A stretch of 31,514 nucleotides of DNA, from contig CAMIME010000027.1 in assembly GCA_946221035.1 (NCBI GenBank), positions 1-31,514 on the forward strand, in the 5' to 3' direction. Both the position numbers and the translations under genes were made by a program. Origin of the DNA: an uncultured Campylobacter sp. GTDB taxonomy: Bacteria; Actinomycetota; Actinomycetes; Mycobacteriales; Mycobacteriaceae. Positions 18,001 to 25,612 of the stretch are shown here, piece by piece; positions within the stretch are counted from its first letter, which is position 1, and each line of letters starts with the position of its first letter. Below the pieces are notes generated by a model. It was not told the origin of the DNA and did not search any database. It saw nothing but the letters and a program-made list of their open reading frames with translations.

Positions 18001-19699
18001 ACATGCCTCTATCCGGGATGGTGCCGGCATTGGTCACCGCCACCCGCTGCGCACCGGGGCGGGCCTTGAGGGTGGAGCCCTCGAGGATGGCGCGGGGCCG
18101 CAGCTCGGCGAAATCCGTTGACGGGTAGATGCCGATGACCAGGTCGATCACGGAATCGAAGACCTCGCGCGCCAGGTCCCGGTAGGGCCAGGCGCGGCGC
18201 ACGGTGTCGTACCACTCGTTGACGTCCAGGTCCTCGAAGGCCACCGCCGCGACGGTCTGCTGCGCCAGCACGTCAAGCGGTGAGCGCGGGGTGTGCAGCT
18301 CCTCGATCAACCCCTGGCGCATGCGCGGCACCGTCACCGCCGTCTGGACGAGGTCGGAGCGGTGCTTCGGGTAGAAGGACCCTTCCGAAATCGCACCGAC
18401 GGAGTGCCCGGCGCGGCCCACGCGCTGCAGGCCGGAGGCCACCGACGGCGGGGACTCCACCTGGATGACCAGATCCACCGCGCCCATGTCGATACCCAGC
18501 TCGAGCGAGCTCGTGGCAATCACGGCCCGCAGCGCTCCCTCCTTCAGCATCGTTTCGGTCAGCGCGCGCTCGTCCTTAGACACCGAGCCGTGGTGGGCGC
18601 GTGCGATCACCGGCGCGGCGTGGCCGGCGGTGTCCACGGACTTCATCAGCTGCGCGGGCGGGCGACGCGTCGGCGCCGAGAGGGATTCCGGGTCGTGCTC
18701 GGCCGCCCACAGCTCGTTGAGCTGGCTGGTCAGCCGCTCCGCGGTGCGCCGCGAGTTCACGAACACGATGGTGGAGCGGTGCGCCATCACCTCGCGGTAC
18801 ACGGCTTGCTCGATGTGCGGCCAAATCGACTTTGCGGTTTGGGGTTGGAGGGGGGCGTCGGGCACGGAGTCGTCGTCAAGCGAAAGCGTGCTGTCGAAGA
18901 TTGCCTCGCCGATGGTGCTGGCGTCCTCGGGGACGGGCAGGTCGGACATGTCGTCGACGGGGACGCGAACCTGGAGGTTCCAGCGCTTCTCCCCCGGCGG
19001 GTTCACGATGGTGGTTTGGGGCCCGAGGAAGTTCGCCACCGCCTCGATGGGGCGCACGGTGGCGGACAGGCCGATGCGCTGGAAGTCGCCCGCGAGCATA
19101 CGCAAGCGCTCGAGGGAAAGCGCCATATGCACGCCGCGCTTGGTGCCGGCGAGCGCGTGGATCTCATCGACGATCACCGTGTCCACCGTTTTCAGGATCG
19201 CGGCCGCCTTGGAGGTGAGCATGAGGTAGAGCGACTCGGGCGTGGTGATCAGGATGTCCGGGGGCTTGCGCAGCTGCCGGTTGCGTTCGGATTGCGGGGT
19301 GTCGCCGGAGCGCACCGCCACCGAGATGTCCGGCAGCTCGCGCCCCATGCGCTGGGCCACGCGCGCGATGCCGTTCAGCGGTGCGCGCAGGTTGTTCTCG
19401 ACGTCCACGCCGAGCGCCTTCAGGGGCGATATATAGAGGACTCGGACGCCGCCGTGGGTGGACTGCTTCGCGCCGTCGATGGGGAGGACCTGTTGGCCGG
19501 CGCGCTCCACGAGCGAGTTGAGCGACCAAAGGAACGCCGCCAGCGTCTTACCGGAGCCGGTGGGCGCGACCACGAGCGCGTTCTCGCCCTGGGAAACGGC
19601 CTCCCACGCCCCCTCCTGCACCGCGGTGGGCGCCTCGAACACCTCCGAGAACCAGGTGGCCACCTGCGGGTGGAAGCGGTCGAGGATGCTCGCGGTCAT
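15035..19699 (-). CDS. lhr: Lhr-family ATP-dependent DNA helicase
   Basis: A 1554-aa superfamily 2 helicase, the full length of actinobacterial Lhr. Lhr tracks 3' to 5' on single-stranded DNA, unwinds hybrids and is linked to DNA repair. Walker A is APTGSGKT (45-52), the DEIH box is at 178-181, and motif VI reads QRVGRAGH. The long C-terminal half with winged-helix and Lhr-specific domains is present. Translation starts at ATG 19699 without a leader: TATTGT ends 6 nt before it. The gene is divergent from cysQ with only 38 bp between the start codons. In mycobacteria lhr is followed by nei; here a broken nei relic lies 3.4 kb further on, beyond an accessory block. The last 25 bases are duplicated at 11311. 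Confidence 0.95.
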   Translation of the reverse strand: MTASILDRFHPQVATWFSEVFEAPTAVQEGAWEAVSQGENALVVAPTGSGKTLAAFLWSLNSLVERAGQQVLPIDGAKQSTHGGVRVLYISPLKALGVDVENNLRAPLNGIARVAQRMGRELPDISVAVRSGDTPQSERNRQLRKPPDILITTPESLYLMLTSKAAAILKTVDTVIVDEIHALAGTKRGVHMALSLERLRMLAGDFQRIGLSATVRPIEAVANFLGPQTTIVNPPGEKRWNLQVRVPVDDMSDLPVPEDASTIGEAIFDSTLSLDDDSVPDAPLQPQTAKSIWPHIEQAVYREVMAHRSTIVFVNSRRTAERLTSQLNELWAAEHDPESLSAPTRRPPAQLMKSVDTAGHAAPVIARAHHGSVSKDERALTETMLKEGALRAVIATSSLELGIDMGAVDLVIQVESPPSVASGLQRVGRAGHSVGAISEGSFYPKHRSDLVQTAVTVPRMRQGLIEELHTPRSPLDVLAQQTVAAVAFEDLDVNEWYDTVRRAWPYRDLAREVFDSVIDLVIGIYPSTDFAELRPRAILEGSTLKARPGAQRVAVTNAGTIPDRGMFGVFLVGSDAEGGVPRRVGELDEEMVYESRVGDVFTLGASSWRIENITRDQVQVSPAPGHTGRLPFWSGDGLGRPYELGKALGAFRREAKSSLDPSLDERARNNLLQYLEEQEEATGILPDETTLVLERFTDELGDWRVVLHTPFGKGVNAAWALATGWRVAQETGMDAQAVAGDDGIVLRLPQGDKEPDGALFQFDADEIADIVTEQVGNSALFASRFRECAARALLLPRRNPGKRAPLWQQRQRAEQLLDVARNYPSFPIILETVRECLQDVYDLPALQEVMRDVNTRRVRIAEVTTETPSPFASSLLFNYTGAFMYEGDTPLAEKRATALSLDPSLLAKLLGTVELRELLDADIIAEVDASLRRVGRASTSEQFADTLRIVGPVPLDQLGEYTSVPLNSLEQSLHGRVMRVRIGGREHIAQTLDAPLLRDALGVPVPPGVAAQVDTIPDALAQLVGRWVRTRGPFTLRNLADAFGLAVGAAHEPLSRLMEKDKVIPGRYRQGVDEEEYVAAEVLRIIRTRSLAAARAQTRPVSQSAYGRFLPAWSNVAPVGVTPALRGADGVYSVLEQLAGVRLPASAWESHILPARVGDYSPAMLDELTASGEIVIVGAGKAGARDPWIMLLPADYAAQLMPQVDEPLLSLTQAQVMEKVRRGGGFLFTDLLEPTTTTEELREAMWDLVEAGFLSPDSFVPIRARLAGGKTAHRAKRRPSRSRVRSGRTSFATLTPPDMIGRWSLTPAPDADATRRSVALGESLLDRYGVVTRGSVVSEDILGGFALAYKTLSGFEESGKAMRGYLVEGLGASQFSTPATIDRLRGHQDSDDLVGWPSGAKNPNVHVLAATDPANPYGAALPWPEQGPTRSAGAMVVLIDGLLAAHVTRGGKTMTTFFDHFPEGVNKEEIVMPLVIDALTQAVREGRMQPLGVEKLNGAPAFELKEYGATVSHRGVRIGGKASAPPKRRGRSVAEALGELEQEPEPPEGLSFDD

Positions 19700-19705
19700 G
19701 GGTGA

Positions 19706-19730
19706 ACAATAGCCCCTGCGGCGGTAGCAT
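19706..19730. promoter_or_regulatory. Back-to-back leaderless promoters for lhr and cysQ
   Basis: On the minus strand TATTGT (19711-19706) ends 6 nt before the lhr ATG. On the plus strand TAGCAT (19725-19730) ends 7 nt before the cysQ ATG at 19738. Both start codons would be the 5' ends of their mRNAs. Only 38 bp separate the genes, so the -35 region of each promoter falls in the other gene's first codons or -10 area, and mutual interference is likely. Confidence 0.55.
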
Positions 19731-19737
19731 TAGGCGC

Positions 19738-20511
19738 ATGACTGCCCAGTACTCGGATTCCCGGCTGACCAACCTCATCGCCGAAGGCACCGGCGAAATC
19801 TTGAAAGGCATCCGCGGAGTCGGCCTGCTCCGGGGCCGCGAGCTCGGGGAGGCAGGCGACGAACTCGCCCAGAACTGGATCGCGCGGGTGCTCGCCCAGC
19901 ACCGCCCCGGTGACGGGTTCCTCTCCGAGGAGGCGGCCGACAACCCGGACCGGCTGGGCAAGGACCGCGTCTGGATCGTCGACCCGCTCGACGGCACCAA
20001 AGAATTCGCCACCGGCCGGCAGGACTGGGCGGTCCACGTGGCGCTGGTGGAAAACGGCGTGCCCACCCACGCTGCGGTGGGCCTGCCGGATTTGGGCGTG
20101 GTGTTCAAGTCCTCCGATGTGCGACACGTCGCAGGCCCCTTTGCCGGCAAGGTGGCGATGAGCCGCAATAGGCCGCCGGCCGTCGCTAAGCATATTGCGA
20201 ATGAGCTGGGGTGTGAGACCGCGCAGATCGGCTCCGCGGGCGCGAAGGCGATGCACGTCTTGCTCGGCGATTACGACGCCTACGTGCACGCCGGCGGCCA
20301 GTACGAGTGGGACCAGGCCGCGCCCGTGGGAGTGTCGCTGGCGGCGGGGCTGCACGCATCGCGTCTCGACGGCACCCCGTTGACCTACAACAACAAAGAC
20401 ACATACATCCCCGACATGCTCATCTGCCGGCCCGAGCTGGCGGGCCAGATCCTCGAAGCCGCAGCCCGCTACCGCGAGGAGCACGGCTCGTTCGAGGGGG
20501 TGGCCAAGTGA
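19738..20511 (+). CDS. cysQ: 3'(2'),5'-bisphosphate nucleotidase (inositol monophosphatase superfamily)
   Basis: A 257-aa Mg-dependent phosphatase that hydrolyses 3'-phosphoadenosine 5'-phosphate to AMP, relieving inhibition of sulfotransfer and RNA-processing enzymes. Metal ligands are seen in FLSEEAAD (E64, E65), in WIVDPLDGTKEF (D82, D85) and in YEWDQAAP near the C-terminus. ATG 19738 is preferred to a GTG 36 nt upstream because the -10 box TAGCAT lies 7 nt before it, giving a leaderless message. The stop overlaps the thyA start by 4 nt, so it is the first gene of a cysQ-thyA-folA-mrx1 operon. As I recall, C. glutamicum has the same order. Confidence 0.9.
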   Translation: MTAQYSDSRLTNLIAEGTGEILKGIRGVGLLRGRELGEAGDELAQNWIARVLAQHRPGDGFLSEEAADNPDRLGKDRVWIVDPLDGTKEFATGRQDWAVHVALVENGVPTHAAVGLPDLGVVFKSSDVRHVAGPFAGKVAMSRNRPPAVAKHIANELGCETAQIGSAGAKAMHVLLGDYDAYVHAGGQYEWDQAAPVGVSLAAGLHASRLDGTPLTYNNKDTYIPDMLICRPELAGQILEAAARYREEHGSFEGVAK

Positions 20512-21305
20512 TCGACACACCGTACGAGGACCTGCTGCGCGACGTCCTCGAACACGGCGCCGAGAAGGGCGACCGCACCGGCACCGGCACGCGCAGCGTG
20601 TTCGGCCGGCAGATCCGTTACGACCTGTCCGAGTCCTTCCCGCTCTTGACCACCAAGAAGGTGTACTTCAAGGGCGTAGTCGGCGAGCTGTTGTGGTTCC
20701 TGCGCGGTGAATCCAACGTGCGCTGGCTGCAGGACAACGGCATCCGCATTTGGAACGAATGGGCTGACGAGGACGGTGAGCTGGGCCCCGTCTACGGCGT
20801 GCAGTGGCGTTCCTGGCCCACCCCGGACGGCCGCCACATCGACCAGATCGCCGAAGCGCTTCGTACCCTGCAGGAAAACCCCGATTCGCGCCGCAACCTG
20901 GTCTCCGCGTGGAACGTCTCCGAGCTGGACAAGATGGCGCTCATGCCGTGCCACCTGTTGTTCCAGCTCTACGTCGTCGACGGCAAGCTGTCCATGCAGG
21001 TGTACCAGCGGAGCGCCGACATGTTCTTGGGCGTGCCGTTCAACATCGCTTCCTACGCGCTGCTCACGCACATGTTCGCGCAGCAAGCGGGCCTCGAGGT
21101 GGGCGAGCTGATTTGGACTGGCGGCGACTGCCACATTTACAACAACCACCTCGAACAGGTGCGCGAGCAGCTGTCCCGCGAGCCGCGCGAATACCCCCAG
21201 CTTCGCCTGCGCAAAGCGGCGTCCATATTCGACTACGACTTCGACGACATTGAGGTCGTTGGATACGACCCCCACCCCACCATCACCGCGGAGGTGTCGG
21301 TATGA
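20508..21305 (+). CDS. thyA: Thymidylate synthase
   Basis: A 265-aa enzyme that methylates dUMP to dTMP with methylenetetrahydrofolate, producing dihydrofolate. The start is GTG 20508 (VIDTPYEDLL), which overlaps the cysQ stop as GTGA and gives the normal family length. Phosphate-binding DRTGTGT lies at 22-28, the active-site cysteine C148 in LMPCHLLFQ, and the cofactor/dUMP segments QRSADMFLGVPFNIASYA and HIYNNHLEQ are intact. Its stop overlaps the folA start (ATGA). This tight pairing with dihydrofolate reductase regenerates the folate it consumes. Confidence 0.96.
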   Translation: MIDTPYEDLLRDVLEHGAEKGDRTGTGTRSVFGRQIRYDLSESFPLLTTKKVYFKGVVGELLWFLRGESNVRWLQDNGIRIWNEWADEDGELGPVYGVQWRSWPTPDGRHIDQIAEALRTLQENPDSRRNLVSAWNVSELDKMALMPCHLLFQLYVVDGKLSMQVYQRSADMFLGVPFNIASYALLTHMFAQQAGLEVGELIWTGGDCHIYNNHLEQVREQLSREPREYPQLRLRKAASIFDYDFDDIEVVGYDPHPTITAEVSV

Positions 21306-21781
21306 CGCGGACCCTCGGCGCAATTTGGGCGCAATCGCTCGACGGGGTCATCGGCGACGGCAAGGGCATGCCCTGGCACCTTCCCGAAGACCTCAAGCAC
21401 TTCAAGGAGTTGACGCTGGGCCACCCCGTGATCATGGGCCGCGCGACGTGGGAATCGCTCCCCTTCAAGCCGCTGCCGGGCAGGGCGAACTACGTTATCT
21501 CTTCCCGCGAGGCCGGCGCGTGGTCCCAGGGCGCGTACGTCTCCCGCGACATCCCCGACCTCGAGTCGGACGCCTGGATCATCGGCGGCGCGCAAGTCTA
21601 CGAGGCCACCATCGACGAAGTTGACATCATTGAGCGCACGCTTATCGACGTTGACCTCGACGTATCTACCCCCGTCTTCGCGCCCCGCATCGACGGCGAC
21701 TTCGAGCTCGTCAGCGACGGCGAATGGCAGGTATCTACCACCGGCCTGCGCTACAAGTTCCAACGCTTTGAAAGGATCTGA
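21302..21781 (+). CDS. folA: Dihydrofolate reductase
   Basis: A 159-aa NADPH-dependent enzyme reducing dihydrofolate to tetrahydrofolate; the target of trimethoprim. The M20-loop region GMPWHLPEDLKHFK holds the catalytic acid D30. IMGRATWESLP and WIIGGAQVYEA are the NADPH-binding motifs. The ATG overlaps the thyA stop codon by 4 nt, so the two are translationally coupled. Length is standard and no damage is seen. The alternative symbol dfrA is often used. Confidence 0.95.
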   Translation: MTRTLGAIWAQSLDGVIGDGKGMPWHLPEDLKHFKELTLGHPVIMGRATWESLPFKPLPGRANYVISSREAGAWSQGAYVSRDIPDLESDAWIIGGAQVYEATIDEVDIIERTLIDVDLDVSTPVFAPRIDGDFELVSDGEWQVSTTGLRYKFQRFERI

Positions 21782-21782
21782 C

Positions 21783-22061
21783 ATGACCACCCCTGAGACT
21801 TCTGCTCACGTGACTATCTTCGCCGCGGACTGGTGCCCGTTCTGCCGCAAGCTGCGCGAGCGGCTCGACCGCACTGAGACCCCTTACGACGTGGTGGATG
21901 TCGAAGCCGACGGCATGGACGAGGTCAACGCCTGGATCGAATCCGTCAACGACGGCAACCGTGTTGTGCCCACCGTGCTCTACTCCGACGGCACGTTTGA
22001 GACGAACCCGGAGGCCTCCGCGGTGCGCGCGAAGCTGCGCGAGCTCACCGGCGCGGAGTAA
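21783..22061 (+). CDS. mrx1: Glutaredoxin-like protein, probably mycoredoxin
   Basis: A 92-aa thioredoxin-fold protein with CPFC at 18-21, a cis-proline segment VVPTVLY and a GTF...NP stretch, as in glutaredoxin-like mycoredoxins. Mycoredoxin 1 removes mycothiol from mixed disulfides (for example on arsenate reductase or peroxiredoxins) using electrons from mycothiol and its reductase. It starts one base after the folA stop with AAAGGA upstream, so it is the last gene of the operon. In C. glutamicum, from memory, mrx1 holds the same place. NrdH-type function is a less likely alternative. Confidence 0.8.
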   Translation: MTTPETSAHVTIFAADWCPFCRKLRERLDRTETPYDVVDVEADGMDEVNAWIESVNDGNRVVPTVLYSDGTFETNPEASAVRAKLRELTGAE

Positions 22062-22086
22062 CCGGGGGCAGTAGTGGTCGGGGCGC

Positions 22087-22806
22087 CTACCCCGCCTGCA
22101 CCACGACCATCCAGATGGCCACGAGGTGGAGCACCGCCGCCACGATGGTCGCGGTGTGGAAGTGCTCGTGGTAGCCGTAGTAGCGCGCCGTGCGCCCCGG
22201 CCATTTGAAGCCGTAGACCAGCGCGCCGAGGGTGTAGACGACGCCGCCGGAGAACAGCAGCCACACCACCGCCGCACCCGCCTCGCGCCACAGCGTGGGC
22301 AGCAGCGGCACGATAATCCAACCGAGCCCGACGTAGACCACCACGTCCAGCCAGCGCGGGTGGTTGATCCACACGAGGTTGAGCACCGCTCCCCCAATAC
22401 CGCCAACCCACGCGACCGCCAGCATCACCGCCGCGGTCGACGGTTCGAAGACGATCAGGCACAGCGGCGTGTAGGTTGCGGCGATGAACACGGAGATGGT
22501 GGCGTGGTCCGCCCGGCGCCACCACTGCACGACGTTCGCGGTGCGCCACGGGAAGCGGTGGTACATCGCCGATACGCCGAAGAGTAGGAACAACCCGGCA
22601 CCGTAGATGGTCACCCCGAGTGCCTGGAACCACGTCAACGTCATCCACGCAAACGTGATCAGCACCGCCGCCGCGAGCGCCGAGAGCATCGCCGCGCCGA
22701 GGTGGAACCAGCCGCGGATCACTGGGCGCTCGCCGCGATCAGCCACAACGTAGTTGCGCTGCACCTGCCCCTGTTGGAGTTCGTGGTGAGGTTTCGTTGC
22801 AGTCAC
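22087..22806 (-). CDS. Hemolysin III / YqfA (TrhA) family membrane protein
   Basis: A 239-aa integral membrane protein with about seven hydrophobic segments. Signature histidines are seen in SAMYHRFPW, RADHATISVFIAATYTP and the C-terminal HEHFHTATIVAAVLHLVAI, matching the metal site of the adiponectin-receptor/HlyIII superfamily. Bacterial members influence membrane fluidity; haemolysis is not a general property. It starts at GTG 22806 with a GGGGG stretch upstream. It is convergent with mrx1, 25 bp away, and follows the FAD oxidoreductase gene on the same strand with a 70-bp gap. Confidence 0.88.
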   Translation of the reverse strand: MTATKPHHELQQGQVQRNYVVADRGERPVIRGWFHLGAAMLSALAAAVLITFAWMTLTWFQALGVTIYGAGLFLLFGVSAMYHRFPWRTANVVQWWRRADHATISVFIAATYTPLCLIVFEPSTAAVMLAVAWVGGIGGAVLNLVWINHPRWLDVVVYVGLGWIIVPLLPTLWREAGAAVVWLLFSGGVVYTLGALVYGFKWPGRTARYYGYHEHFHTATIVAAVLHLVAIWMVVVQAG

Positions 22807-22876
22807 AGTTCACCCCCGCATTAGTCGGAATGTCACTCACCTTAGACCTTTTCAAACCTACGGGGAAGTAAGTTTC

Positions 22877-24271
22877 TCAAGCAAAGTCCCGCAGCGCAGC
22901 CTCTGCGGCCCACCACCCGGGCATGCCGTGCACCCCGGCGCCCGGCGCCGTCGACGACGACGCCATGTACAGACCTTTCCGCAGCCGGTGAGGCTGGCGC
23001 AACAGCAGCTGCGCGCCGCCCATTGTCCCACCTGCGATGTCGCCTCCGACCAGGTTCGGGTTCCATTCCTCGAGCGCCCGCGGCGAAGTGGTGATCGTCG
23101 TTCGCACCACGCTGCTGAACCCGGGGGCGAACCGCTCGATCTGCTGCGTGATCCTCTCCGCGACCTCGCCCGGGTCACGCTCGCGGTAGCCGTGCGGCAC
23201 GTGCGCGTACGTCCACAACACCAACCCCCGGGAGGGGTCGGCGGCGTACTGCTGGCTCACCATCACGAACGGCCGCCGCGGCAGCACCCCGCGGGCTACG
23301 TCCTTCTCGGCGCAGACAATCTCGTCGACAGTGCCGCCGACGTGTACCGTGGCGGCCCGGCCGACCCGGGGATCGGCCCAGGGCACAGGGGCGTCGAGGA
23401 CGAAATCCACCTTGTGCACGCCAGGTCCGTAGCGCCAGTGGCGCATGGATCTTCGGCGCGGGGCGGGTAGGGCGGAGCCGTCGATACGCAGCACCTGCGC
23501 TGGGGTGAGGTTGAGAATCACGGCGTCCGCGCCTGGAAGCCGCGTGACCTCCTCGCCGCAGCGCACTACCCCACCGTGTTCCTCCACCACCCGCCGCAAC
23601 GCGGCGGTGATCGCACCCGATCCGCCCTCGGCCACGGGCCACCCACGCGTCATGCCGAGTGCCCCGAAGAGCAGGCCGAACGCCGCGGTGAACGGCTGCG
23701 AGGGCGAGGTGATCGCATGCGTCGCGCTGCCGGCAAAGAGCGCTCGCGCCTCCTCGGTGCGAAACACCGCGCGGCCGAGCGCTGCCGTCGGCAACACTCC
23801 CCGGGCGCCGAACCGCGCCAGCGAAACTGGATGCTTCGGCCAGTGCGGCATGGGCGCAAGGACGTCGGCAAGGATGTCGTCGACCCGCTCCACCACTGGC
23901 CGGTGCAGCCGCAGCCACGCGCCTTCATCCGCACCGAGGCCCGCTGCGGTCTGCTCTAACGATCCCGAAAGCACCGCTGCGCTGCCGTCAAGCGGGTGCG
24001 CCATCTCGTACGGCGCGCGAAGCCACCGCACCCCGTAGTCCTCCAGGTGCAGCGCACGGAACGCCGGGCTTGCGACTCCGAAGGGGTGGCAGGCGGCCCC
24101 GAGGTCGCGCAGCCAAGCGTCGTCAAGCATCTGCGTTGAAGCCGCGCCCCCGACTTCGCTGGCGCGCTCGCACACCTCCACCCGCCACCCGCTGGTGGCG
24201 AGTCGCGCGGCCGCCGTTAGCCCGTTCGGCCCGGCGCCCACGATCACTGCGGATGGTCTCACCCGGCCCAT
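22877..24271 (-). CDS. FAD-dependent oxidoreductase, phytoene desaturase/PYROXD2-like
   Basis: A 464-aa flavoprotein. The N-terminal Rossmann motif is VIVGAGPNGLTAAA (G12, G14, G17), with the ribose-binding E35 in VEVCERASEVGG. The C-terminal GLYMASSSTAPGAGVHGMPGWWAAEAAL is the second FAD signature of carotenoid desaturase-like enzymes. The substrate is not evident: no carotenoid genes are adjacent, and the family (annotated as phytoene dehydrogenase-related) includes proteins of unknown function. The start ATG 24271 is 27 bp from the divergent DoxX-like gene, so both share a very small promoter region. No Shine-Dalgarno site is seen. Confidence 0.85.
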   Translation of the reverse strand: MGRVRPSAVIVGAGPNGLTAAARLATSGWRVEVCERASEVGGAASTQMLDDAWLRDLGAACHPFGVASPAFRALHLEDYGVRWLRAPYEMAHPLDGSAAVLSGSLEQTAAGLGADEGAWLRLHRPVVERVDDILADVLAPMPHWPKHPVSLARFGARGVLPTAALGRAVFRTEEARALFAGSATHAITSPSQPFTAAFGLLFGALGMTRGWPVAEGGSGAITAALRRVVEEHGGVVRCGEEVTRLPGADAVILNLTPAQVLRIDGSALPAPRRRSMRHWRYGPGVHKVDFVLDAPVPWADPRVGRAATVHVGGTVDEIVCAEKDVARGVLPRRPFVMVSQQYAADPSRGLVLWTYAHVPHGYRERDPGEVAERITQQIERFAPGFSSVVRTTITTSPRALEEWNPNLVGGDIAGGTMGGAQLLLRQPHRLRKGLYMASSSTAPGAGVHGMPGWWAAEAALRDFA

Positions 24272-24285
24272 CTAAACACACCCGC

Positions 24286-24291
24286 TACACT
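24286..24291 (+). promoter_or_regulatory. -10 box for the leaderless DoxX-like gene
   Basis: TACACT ends 7 nt before the ATG at 24299 and no ribosome-binding site is present. This is the spacing expected for transcription starting at the A of the start codon. Confidence 0.55.
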
Positions 24292-24298
24292 GCGGCGC

Positions 24299-25327
24299 AT
24301 GAACGCGAAGCAAATCGGTTGGATGCTGCACTGGGTCGTACGGATGACGGCGTTTGCGCTGCTCATGCCGTACGCGCTGGCCAAACTCGGGCTCATGCAG
24401 ATGGGGCGGCCCGACTTCCCGGAGCTTTTGATCACCCTCGGCGAGAAGTCGCCGATGGGGTTGTTGTGGACCTTCATGGGCTTCTCGCCGGTCGTGCAGT
24501 TCCTCGCCGGGCTCGCCGAGTTCATTGCCGCGGTGCTTGTGCTGTGGCGGCGCACCGCGTGGCTCGGCGGCCTGATCGGGTTTATCGACCTCGCCGTCGT
24601 CTGGCTTTTGAACATGACCTTCGACGTGCCCGTCAAAATCCCGTCCGCGTTCCAGGCGCTGCTGTATCTGCTGGTGTTGGTGCCGTGGCTGCCTCGCCTT
24701 TTCCGGTTCATCGCCGGCCGCGCGACCGAGGCAGTGCAGCCGCCCCGCGCGATCGCGAATGAGAAGATCCACCGCGTCACCCGCTTCTTCCCCGCCCTGG
24801 CCGCGGTGGTCGCACTCGGTGCCGGCGGGTTCGCGATGGCCACCGGCATTCCGCGCGCACTCGACCGCGAAGGCACCGAGCTGTCCGGCGTGTACTCAGT
24901 CGCCGGCGGCAACATCGAGGCTGCGGACGACCTTGCGGCGGATGACCGGTGGGAGTCGATCGCGTTCGGCTCCTACGACGGCGCCGGGGCCGGCAACTTC
25001 TACCGCGTCGAGGGCGAGACTCCGGAGGGTGAATTCCATGGGCTTCTCGCTTTGCGACGAGCCTCCGGCGACCACCAACTCGGCTTCTACACCCTCCACG
25101 GAGACCGCGTGACCATCCAGCTGACTGCGCCGATGACCGACGACCGCGTCAACGCCGCCCCGCGCGGCCCCATCGAGGACACCCTCGAGTTCGGTTGGCG
25201 CGCCAACGGGGACCAGCTAGAGCTCACGCCCGAAAATGGCCCGACATTCAAGCTTGCGCCGTCCGAGCTGGGGACCACGCTGCTGGACCAGCCGTTTACC
25301 TGGGTTTCGCCGCCGTATAACCGCTAG
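24299..25327 (+). CDS. DoxX-like integral membrane protein of unknown function
   Basis: A 342-aa protein. Residues 1-140 contain four hydrophobic stretches (about 10-30, 62-82, 88-108, 115-135) and resemble DoxX/DUF417-type membrane proteins (for example LMPYALAKLGLMQMG and FSPVVQFLAGLAEFIAAVLVL). A basic loop and a fifth hydrophobic segment (about 163-182) follow. The remaining 155 residues are soluble and probably outside the membrane. No catalytic motif was recognised. It is transcribed away from the FAD oxidoreductase, whose start is 27 bp off, and ends just before the tRNA-Arg gene, which is on the other strand. Confidence 0.75.
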   Translation: MNAKQIGWMLHWVVRMTAFALLMPYALAKLGLMQMGRPDFPELLITLGEKSPMGLLWTFMGFSPVVQFLAGLAEFIAAVLVLWRRTAWLGGLIGFIDLAVVWLLNMTFDVPVKIPSAFQALLYLLVLVPWLPRLFRFIAGRATEAVQPPRAIANEKIHRVTRFFPALAAVVALGAGGFAMATGIPRALDREGTELSGVYSVAGGNIEAADDLAADDRWESIAFGSYDGAGAGNFYRVEGETPEGEFHGLLALRRASGDHQLGFYTLHGDRVTIQLTAPMTDDRVNAAPRGPIEDTLEFGWRANGDQLELTPENGPTFKLAPSELGTTLLDQPFTWVSPPYNR

Positions 25328-25343
25328 GTATTACGGCGAAAAA

Positions 25344-25419
25344 TGGCGCCCCAGAGAAGAATCGAACTTCCGACACCGGCTTTAGGAGAGCCGTGCTCTA
25401 TCCACTGAGCTACTGGGGC
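25344..25419 (-). tRNA. tRNA-Arg (anticodon CCU), CCA encoded
   Basis: Cloverleaf on the minus strand: acceptor GCCCCAG/CTGGGGC, D-arm GCTC...GAGC, anticodon stem CGGCT/AGCCG with loop CTCCTAA (anticodon CCT), T-arm GGAAG-TTCGATT-CTTCT, discriminator G. The mature part without CCA is 25347-25419 (73 nt), and CCA follows at 25346-25344. It reads AGG codons. tRNA genes often serve as integration sites; the neighbouring DUF222/HNH gene gives no direct evidence of that here. Confidence 0.95.
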
Positions 25420-25522
25420 AATGGCGTTAGATTACCGCAGCCCACCGGCGCGCCGGAAACCGGCCCGAAACCCGTCAGCATACCCCGGGCCAGCGGGATC
25501 GCGCGAGCGCCGTTTTCAAATT

Positions 25523-25561
25523 CTGTGGATAAGTAATCGCAGTTCACGAAGTTATCCACAG
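25523..25561. promoter_or_regulatory. Two inverted perfect DnaA boxes before the second HNH gene
   Basis: TGTGGATAA at 25524-25532 and TTATCCACA at 25552-25560 are both exact consensus DnaA boxes (TTATCCACA) in opposite orientation. The symmetry extends to CTGTGGATAA/TTATCCACAG around a 19-nt spacer. They lie 39 nt before the -10 box of the HNH gene, so DnaA-dependent control is possible. No dnaA, dnaN or AT-rich unwinding region is near, so it is not the chromosomal origin. Confidence 0.7.
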
Positions 25562-25599
25562 TTTCTTCGGGGGCCCTTGTGCGCGTCCGCTGCCCCTCC

Positions 25600-25605
25600 T
25601 AGGTT
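25600..25605 (+). promoter_or_regulatory. -10 box for the second DUF222/HNH gene (leaderless)
   Basis: TAGGTT ends 7 nt before the ATG at 25613, and no Shine-Dalgarno site is seen. This supports ATG 25613 over the longer open frame that begins near 25421. Confidence 0.45.
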
Positions 25606-25612
25606 CTGGGAT

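Noticed and set aside
20307..20507. Upstream extension of thyA
   Set aside because: It lies within cysQ in another frame; family length and the GTGA overlap support the GTG at 20508.
25344..25419. tRNA-Arg as the insertion site of an element carrying the second HNH gene
   Set aside because: No second copy of the tRNA 3' end was seen in the window and no integrase is present.
25523..25561. DnaA boxes as a replication origin
   Set aside because: Only two boxes, no AT-rich unwinding element, and no dnaA, dnaN or rpmH nearby.
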